Of a DNA stretch of 64,000 bases, positions 59,180 to 64,000 are shown in pieces. The stretch covers positions 3,176,535-3,240,534 of the forward strand of contig CM067533.1 of assembly GCA_034509925.1 (NCBI GenBank), read 5' to 3'. This stretch comes from Hirudinaria manillensis. Its lineage: Eukaryota; Annelida; Clitellata; Hirudinida; Hirudinidae. The notes beneath the pieces are model-generated. The model was given only the letters and a program-made list of their open reading frames with translations. It made no database searches and was not told the origin of the DNA. Each line of letters begins with the position of its first letter. Position 1 is the first letter of the stretch. The translations under genes and the position numbers were made by a program.

Positions 59180-60484
59180 ATGGAGTCACAAGTTATTCTC
59201 GGAAGATATTTCCTCACTAAAAAACTAGGAGAAGGAGGCTACGGGCAGGTCTACAGTGCCGTTGATTTGAGCGATGGCACCGACGTTGCCGTCAAATTAT
59301 CTTACGGATATGGTCCGACAAGAGATTGCAACGTGCTCGAGGCTAACATTCTAGCGGCATTTTCGAATATCGACTCCCCATTCAAAAACCTCGTGGTGAA
59401 CTTGAAATCGTCGCACGTGTTCGACAACTGCGTAATCCTCGTGCTCGAATTATTATCGAACAACCTGAGGAAATACATAAAAGACAGGGCTTTGGAATGC
59501 TTGGACAAGATATCAAATTACGCCAAGCAAATGATAGATTTCCTTCTCTTCATGTCTCAGAGGAATGTCATTCACGGCGACATAAAGCCTGAAAACATCC
59601 TAGTCGATGAGGCAAGTGAAAGCATCAAATTTGCCGATTTCGGACTGGCGCACTGGCCCTGGTCTACGCATAAAGCGCATGTCATACAAACTTTGCCTTA
59701 TCGCGCACCCGAAGTCCTATTGGGATACAACTACGACGCGACGGTCGATAGTTGGAGCGTAGGCTGCGTGCTGGTCGAGTGCCTGCTAAGTAAACCGCTC
59801 TTCGGCGTAAGGGACGAATTACAACTCATGCAGAACATTGTCAAAATAATCGGGGCGCCCAGTCAACTTGTCATAAGCCAGGCACCCAAAAGAGACGATT
59901 ACTTCTGGTTCGATCATGGATCTCGGCAATGGATCGTTAAAGGCCATCGATCGCCGGTGGTGCCGATGGGCTTGAGAAGATACATCAAGACTTACCACCT
60001 CATCGATTCAAAGAGTCCCGACTTTGAGCATTTTATGGATCTCGTCGAAAACATGATGAGAGTGGACTCGTACACACGCTATTCGCCTGAGGATTGCCTC
60101 ATGCTCCCGTTCATAAACCGACCGGTGCCTCGTTTTGAGCACGGCAAGGACTCTGAAAGCAGAGACTCGCCTACGACGGAGATGAGCCGTTTGTCGCAAA
60201 TGGCTAACATCGACGAGTGCATTTCTGAAGCTGCCGCTAAGATCTACGGAAATGTCAGGCATTCGATAAGACGTCAGAAAAAACTGGCGGTATTGTCGTC
60301 CTGCCTTTTCCTAGAATGCCAAAGAAAGAACGTTCGTGGAGCCTGCAGACGGATTGTCGATGCGTCTGGACTGAACGAAAAGGTCATCAGGCGAGTAGCT
60401 AGAATCGTCAGAAAAATGTCGACTCGAGGCGTCAACGGGGTCGACCGAAGGAAAGAAAAGAAATACAGGCGTTCTGAAGAATGA
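59180..60484 (+). CDS. Array kinase, copy 10 (E240D)
   Basis: Differs from copies 1-9 by GAT instead of GAA at codon 240 (Glu to Asp). V260 is retained. TATA box at 59062. The change lies in the kinase C-lobe insert and is conservative. Confidence 0.93.
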   Translation: MESQVILGRYFLTKKLGEGGYGQVYSAVDLSDGTDVAVKLSYGYGPTRDCNVLEANILAAFSNIDSPFKNLVVNLKSSHVFDNCVILVLELLSNNLRKYIKDRALECLDKISNYAKQMIDFLLFMSQRNVIHGDIKPENILVDEASESIKFADFGLAHWPWSTHKAHVIQTLPYRAPEVLLGYNYDATVDSWSVGCVLVECLLSKPLFGVRDELQLMQNIVKIIGAPSQLVISQAPKRDDYFWFDHGSRQWIVKGHRSPVVPMGLRRYIKTYHLIDSKSPDFEHFMDLVENMMRVDSYTRYSPEDCLMLPFINRPVPRFEHGKDSESRDSPTTEMSRLSQMANIDECISEAAAKIYGNVRHSIRRQKKLAVLSSCLFLECQRKNVRGACRRIVDASGLNEKVIRRVARIVRKMSTRGVNGVDRRKEKKYRRSEE

Positions 60485-61077
60485 GCGGCACATCGAGTTT
60501 TTAAATTGACGGTTTTAAAAATTAAAAAAAAACTTAACATCTAAAAAAACAAAATTGTCAACTTCACTTTTTATTTAAACCTATAGTTAATTTAGGAATA
60601 TTATAAATAAGTTCATTACAAATTTACAATAGATTTAACAACAAAAAAAAATCAAAATTACATGTTTATATTTTATTTTTTTAAATATTAGGAGTTGAAT
60701 ATAAATTAAATCTTATTAAACATAAAAAATATAAATTAAATCTTAATAAATATTAAAATATAAATTATATCTTAATAAATATTAAAATATAAATTAAATC
60801 TTATTAAATCTTAAAATATAAATTAAATCTTATTAAATATTAAAATATAAATTAAATCTTATTAAATATATAAAATACATCTCAACTTAGCGCGCGCGCG
60901 CGCCATTGTCTCATTACACATGCAGGCTCGTGCGCGCGCGAGGGCTTGGCCCTGGGGCCTATATAAACGCGAAAGGGCGCAATCAAGATTATTTTCACGA
61001 GTCAAGCGGTCGAGACGGGTGGAGGACTAAAAGAGGCAGCTAATCTCGGTAGAAACGCTCGATTAACCATTAATAGC

Positions 61078-62382
61078 ATGGAGTCACAAGTTATTCTCGG
61101 AAGATATTTCCTCACTAAAAAACTAGGAGAAGGAGGCTACGGGCAGGTCTACAGTGCCGTTGATTTGAGCGATGGCACCGACGTTGCCGTCAAATTATCT
61201 TACGGATATGGTCCGACAAGAGATTGCAACGTGCTCGAGGCTAACATTCTAGCGGCATTTTCGAATATCGACTCCCCATTCAAAAACCTCGTGGTGAACT
61301 TGAAATCGTCGCACGTGTTCGACAACTGCGTAATCCTCGTGCTCGAATTATTATCGAACAACCTGAGGAAATACATAAAAGACAGGGCTTTGGAATGCTT
61401 GGACAAGATATCAAATTACGCCAAGCAAATGATAGATTTCCTTCTCTTCATGTCTCAGAGGAATGTCATTCACGGCGACATAAAGCCTGAAAACATCCTA
61501 GTCGATGAGGCAAGTGAAAGCATCAAATTTGCCGATTTCGGACTGGCGCACTGGCCCTGGTCTACGCATAAAGCGCATGTCATACAAACTTTGCCTTATC
61601 GCGCACCCGAAGTCCTATTGGGATACAACTACGACGCGACGGTCGATAGTTGGAGCGTAGGCTGCGTGCTGGTCGAGTGCCTGCTAAGTAAACCGCTCTT
61701 CGGCGTAAGGGACGAATTACAACTCATGCAGAACATTGTCAAAATAATCGGGGCGCCCAGTCAACTTGTCATAAGCCAGGCACCCAAAAGAGACGATTAC
61801 TTCTGGTTCGATCATGGATCTCGGCAATGGATCGTTAAAGGCCATCGATCGCCGATGGTGCCGATGGGCTTGAGAAGATACATCAAGACTTACCACCTCA
61901 TCGATTCAAAGAGTCCCGACTTTGAGCATTTTATGGATCTCGTCGAAAACATGATGAGAGTGGACTCGTACACACGCTATTCGCCTGAGGATTGCCTCAT
62001 GCTCCCGTTCATAAACCGACCGGTGCCTCGTTTTGAGCACGGCAAGGACTCTGAAAGCAGAGACTCGCCTACGACGGAGATGAGCCGTTTGTCGCAAATG
62101 GCTAACATCGACGAGTGCATTTCTGAAGCTGCCGCTAAGATCTACGGAAATGTCAGGCATTCGATAAGACGTCAGAAAAAACTGGCGGTATTGTCGTCCT
62201 GCCTTTTCCTAGAATGCCAAAGAAAGAACGTTCGTGGAGCCTGCAGACGGATTGTCGATGCGTCTGGACTGAACGAAAAGGTCATCAGGCGAGTAGCTAG
62301 AATCGTCAGAAAAATGTCGACTCGAGGCGTCAACGGGGTCGACCGAAGGAAAGAAAAGAAATACAGGCGTTCTGAAGAATGA
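61078..62382 (+). CDS. Array kinase, copy 11 (E240D, V260M)
   Basis: Carries both the codon-240 Asp and an ATG for GTG change at codon 260 (Val to Met, in SPMVPMG). TATA box at 60960. It is the only copy with both changes. Confidence 0.93.
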   Translation: MESQVILGRYFLTKKLGEGGYGQVYSAVDLSDGTDVAVKLSYGYGPTRDCNVLEANILAAFSNIDSPFKNLVVNLKSSHVFDNCVILVLELLSNNLRKYIKDRALECLDKISNYAKQMIDFLLFMSQRNVIHGDIKPENILVDEASESIKFADFGLAHWPWSTHKAHVIQTLPYRAPEVLLGYNYDATVDSWSVGCVLVECLLSKPLFGVRDELQLMQNIVKIIGAPSQLVISQAPKRDDYFWFDHGSRQWIVKGHRSPMVPMGLRRYIKTYHLIDSKSPDFEHFMDLVENMMRVDSYTRYSPEDCLMLPFINRPVPRFEHGKDSESRDSPTTEMSRLSQMANIDECISEAAAKIYGNVRHSIRRQKKLAVLSSCLFLECQRKNVRGACRRIVDASGLNEKVIRRVARIVRKMSTRGVNGVDRRKEKKYRRSEE

Positions 62383-62977
62383 GCGGCACATCGAGTTTTT
62401 AAATTGACGGTTTTAAAAATTAAAAAAAAAACTTAACATCTAAAAAAACAAAATTGTCAACTTCACTTTTTATTTAAACCTATAGTTAATTTAGGAATAT
62501 TATAAATAAGTTCATTACAAATTTACAATAGATTTAACAACAAAAAAAAATCAAAATTACATGTTTATATTTTATTTTTTTAAATATTAGGAGTTGAATA
62601 TAAATTAAATCTTATTAAACATAAAAAATATAAATTAAATCTTAATAAATATTAAAATATAAATTATATCTTAATAAATATTAAAATATAAATTAAATCT
62701 TATTAAATCTTAAAATATAAATTAAATCTTATTAAAATATTAAAATATAAATTAAATCTTATTAAATATATAAAATACATCTCAACTTAGCGCGCGCGCG
62801 CGCCATTGTCTCATTACACATGCAGGCTCGTGCGCGCGCGAGGGCTTGGCCCTGGGGCCTATATAAACGCGAAAGGGCGCAATCAAGATTATTTTCACGA
62901 GTCAAGCGGTCGAGACGGGTGGAGGACTAAAAGAGGCAGCTAATCTCGGTAGAAACGCTCGATTAACCATTAATAGC

Positions 62978-64000
62978 ATGGAGTCACAAGTTATTCTCGG
63001 AAGATATTTCCTCACTAAAAAACTAGGAGAAGGAGGCTACGGGCAGGTCTACAGTGCCGTTGATTTGAGCGATGGCACCGACGTTGCCGTCAAATTATCT
63101 TACGGATATGGTCCGACAAGAGATTGCAACGTGCTCGAGGCTAACATTCTAGCGGCATTTTCGAATATCGACTCCCCATTCAAAAACCTCGTGGTGAACT
63201 TGAAATCGTCGCACGTGTTCGACAACTGCGTAATCCTCGTGCTCGAATTATTATCGAACAACCTGAGGAAATACATAAAAGACAGGGCTTTGGAATGCTT
63301 GGACAAGATATCAAATTACGCCAAGCAAATGATAGATTTCCTTCTCTTCATGTCTCAGAGGAATGTCATTCACGGCGACATAAAGCCTGAAAACATCCTA
63401 GTCGATGAGGCAAGTGAAAGCATCAAATTTGCCGATTTCGGACTGGCGCACTGGCCCTGGTCTACGCATAAAGCGCATGTCATACAAACTTTGCCTTATC
63501 GCGCACCCGAAGTCCTATTGGGATACAACTACGACGCGACGGTCGATAGTTGGAGCGTAGGCTGCGTGCTGGTCGAGTGCCTGCTAAGTAAACCGCTCTT
63601 CGGCGTAAGGGACGAATTACAACTCATGCAGAACATTGTCAAAATAATCGGGGCGCCCAGTCAACTTGTCATAAGCCAGGCACCCAAAAGAGACGAATAC
63701 TTCTGGTTCGATCATGGATCTCGGCAATGGATCGTTAAAGGCCATCGATCGCCGATGGTGCCGATGGGCTTGAGAAGATACATCAAGACTTACCACCTCA
63801 TCGATTCAAAGAGTCCCGACTTTGAGCATTTTATGGATCTCGTCGAAAACATGATGAGAGTGGACTCGTACACACGCTATTCGCCTGAGGATTGCCTCAT
63901 GCTCCCGTTCATAAACCGACCGGTGCCTCGTTTTGAGCACGGCAAGGACTCTGAAAGCAGAGACTCGCCTACGACGGAGATGAGCCGTTTGTCGCAAATG
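62978..64000 (+). CDS. Array kinase, copy 12, cut by window end (V260M)
   Basis: 341 codons are visible, open to the last base, and include the entire kinase domain. E240 as in copies 1-9, but M260 as in copy 11. TATA box at 62860. The upstream minisatellite has one extra A (about 62735). The missing 93 codons presumably continue beyond the window. Confidence 0.92.
   Translation, partial: MESQVILGRYFLTKKLGEGGYGQVYSAVDLSDGTDVAVKLSYGYGPTRDCNVLEANILAAFSNIDSPFKNLVVNLKSSHVFDNCVILVLELLSNNLRKYIKDRALECLDKISNYAKQMIDFLLFMSQRNVIHGDIKPENILVDEASESIKFADFGLAHWPWSTHKAHVIQTLPYRAPEVLLGYNYDATVDSWSVGCVLVECLLSKPLFGVRDELQLMQNIVKIIGAPSQLVISQAPKRDEYFWFDHGSRQWIVKGHRSPMVPMGLRRYIKTYHLIDSKSPDFEHFMDLVENMMRVDSYTRYSPEDCLMLPFINRPVPRFEHGKDSESRDSPTTEMSRLSQM

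Larger units (their letters stand above)
41274..64000 (+). repeat. Tandem array of a 1.9 kb kinase-gene unit (at least 12 units, open at right)
   Basis: Start codons recur at 42088, 43988, 45886, 47787, 49688, 51587, 53486, 55385, 57283, 59180, 61078 and 62978, that is every 1897-1901 bases, always head-to-tail. Units differ mainly in A-run length after the stop codon and in the spacer, plus three base changes in the coding region. Each unit contains a promoter, a 5' leader of roughly 85 bases, an intronless kinase gene, and an AT-only minisatellite that supplies AATAAA motifs. The array starts inside a gene at 41274 and leaves the window inside another, so copy number is a minimum. Near-identity implies very recent amplification or continuing homogenisation. 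Confidence 0.98.

Noticed and set aside
41274..64000. Array considered as a CRISPR or classical satellite
   Set aside because: The units are 1.9 kb protein-coding genes with promoters, not short repeats with spacers, and the composition within a unit is highly structured.

Overview
This window looks like nuclear DNA of a bilaterian invertebrate animal. It is AT-rich. The genes have many short exons with GT..AG introns, and the introns carry simple repeats. The gene set is animal-type: MEK, chromokinesin KIF4, RUFY, SRP68, and a SKOR/Fussel corepressor that exists only in animals. Retention of many introns suggests a spiralian (annelid- or mollusc-like) genome, but the sequence alone does not fix the species.

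Layout. Positions 1304-6056 (minus) hold a complete 11-exon MAP2K1/2 (MEK) gene. Divergent from it, 7947-8875 (plus) holds a short protein phosphatase inhibitor-2 (PPP1R2)-like gene, possibly with further exons. A plus-strand stretch at 6932-7591 has coding-like fragments I could not assign. Positions 10705-11538 (plus) are an intronless class I phosphatidylinositol transfer protein. Tail-to-tail with it, 12005-18474 (minus) is a complete 23-exon KIF4-type chromokinesin that appears to lack the family's cysteine-rich domain. After a 3 kb gap, 21529-27532 (plus) is a RUFY1/2 gene (RUN domain, coiled coils, FYVE finger) whose first exon I could not place. SRP68 follows at 28715-33557 (plus, 12 exons), then a 4 kb intergenic region, then a two-exon SKOR1/2 (Fussel/Corl) gene at 37679-39612 (plus).

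From 41274 to the end of the window, at least 22.7 kb, the sequence becomes a head-to-tail array of an almost perfect 1.9 kb repeat. Each unit carries a complete intronless 434-codon protein-kinase gene of the CMGC/DYRK-HIPK type. Each also has its own TATA promoter next to alternating CG tracts, and an extremely AT-rich spacer with six 29 bp subrepeats. There are eleven complete genes, a 3' fragment at the left border and a twelfth copy cut by the window end. All reading frames are open, with one synonymous and two conservative amino-acid variants distributed in blocks. This is the most unusual feature here: a multicopy, homogenised, promoter-bearing kinase gene array organised like histone or Stellate repeats.

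The single-copy genes are unrelated housekeeping and signalling genes (MAPK signalling, PP1 control, lipid transfer, chromosome segregation, endosome traffic, protein targeting, transcriptional corepression) with no sign of functional clustering. All exon limits were inferred by eye from splice signals, reading-frame continuity and family similarity.
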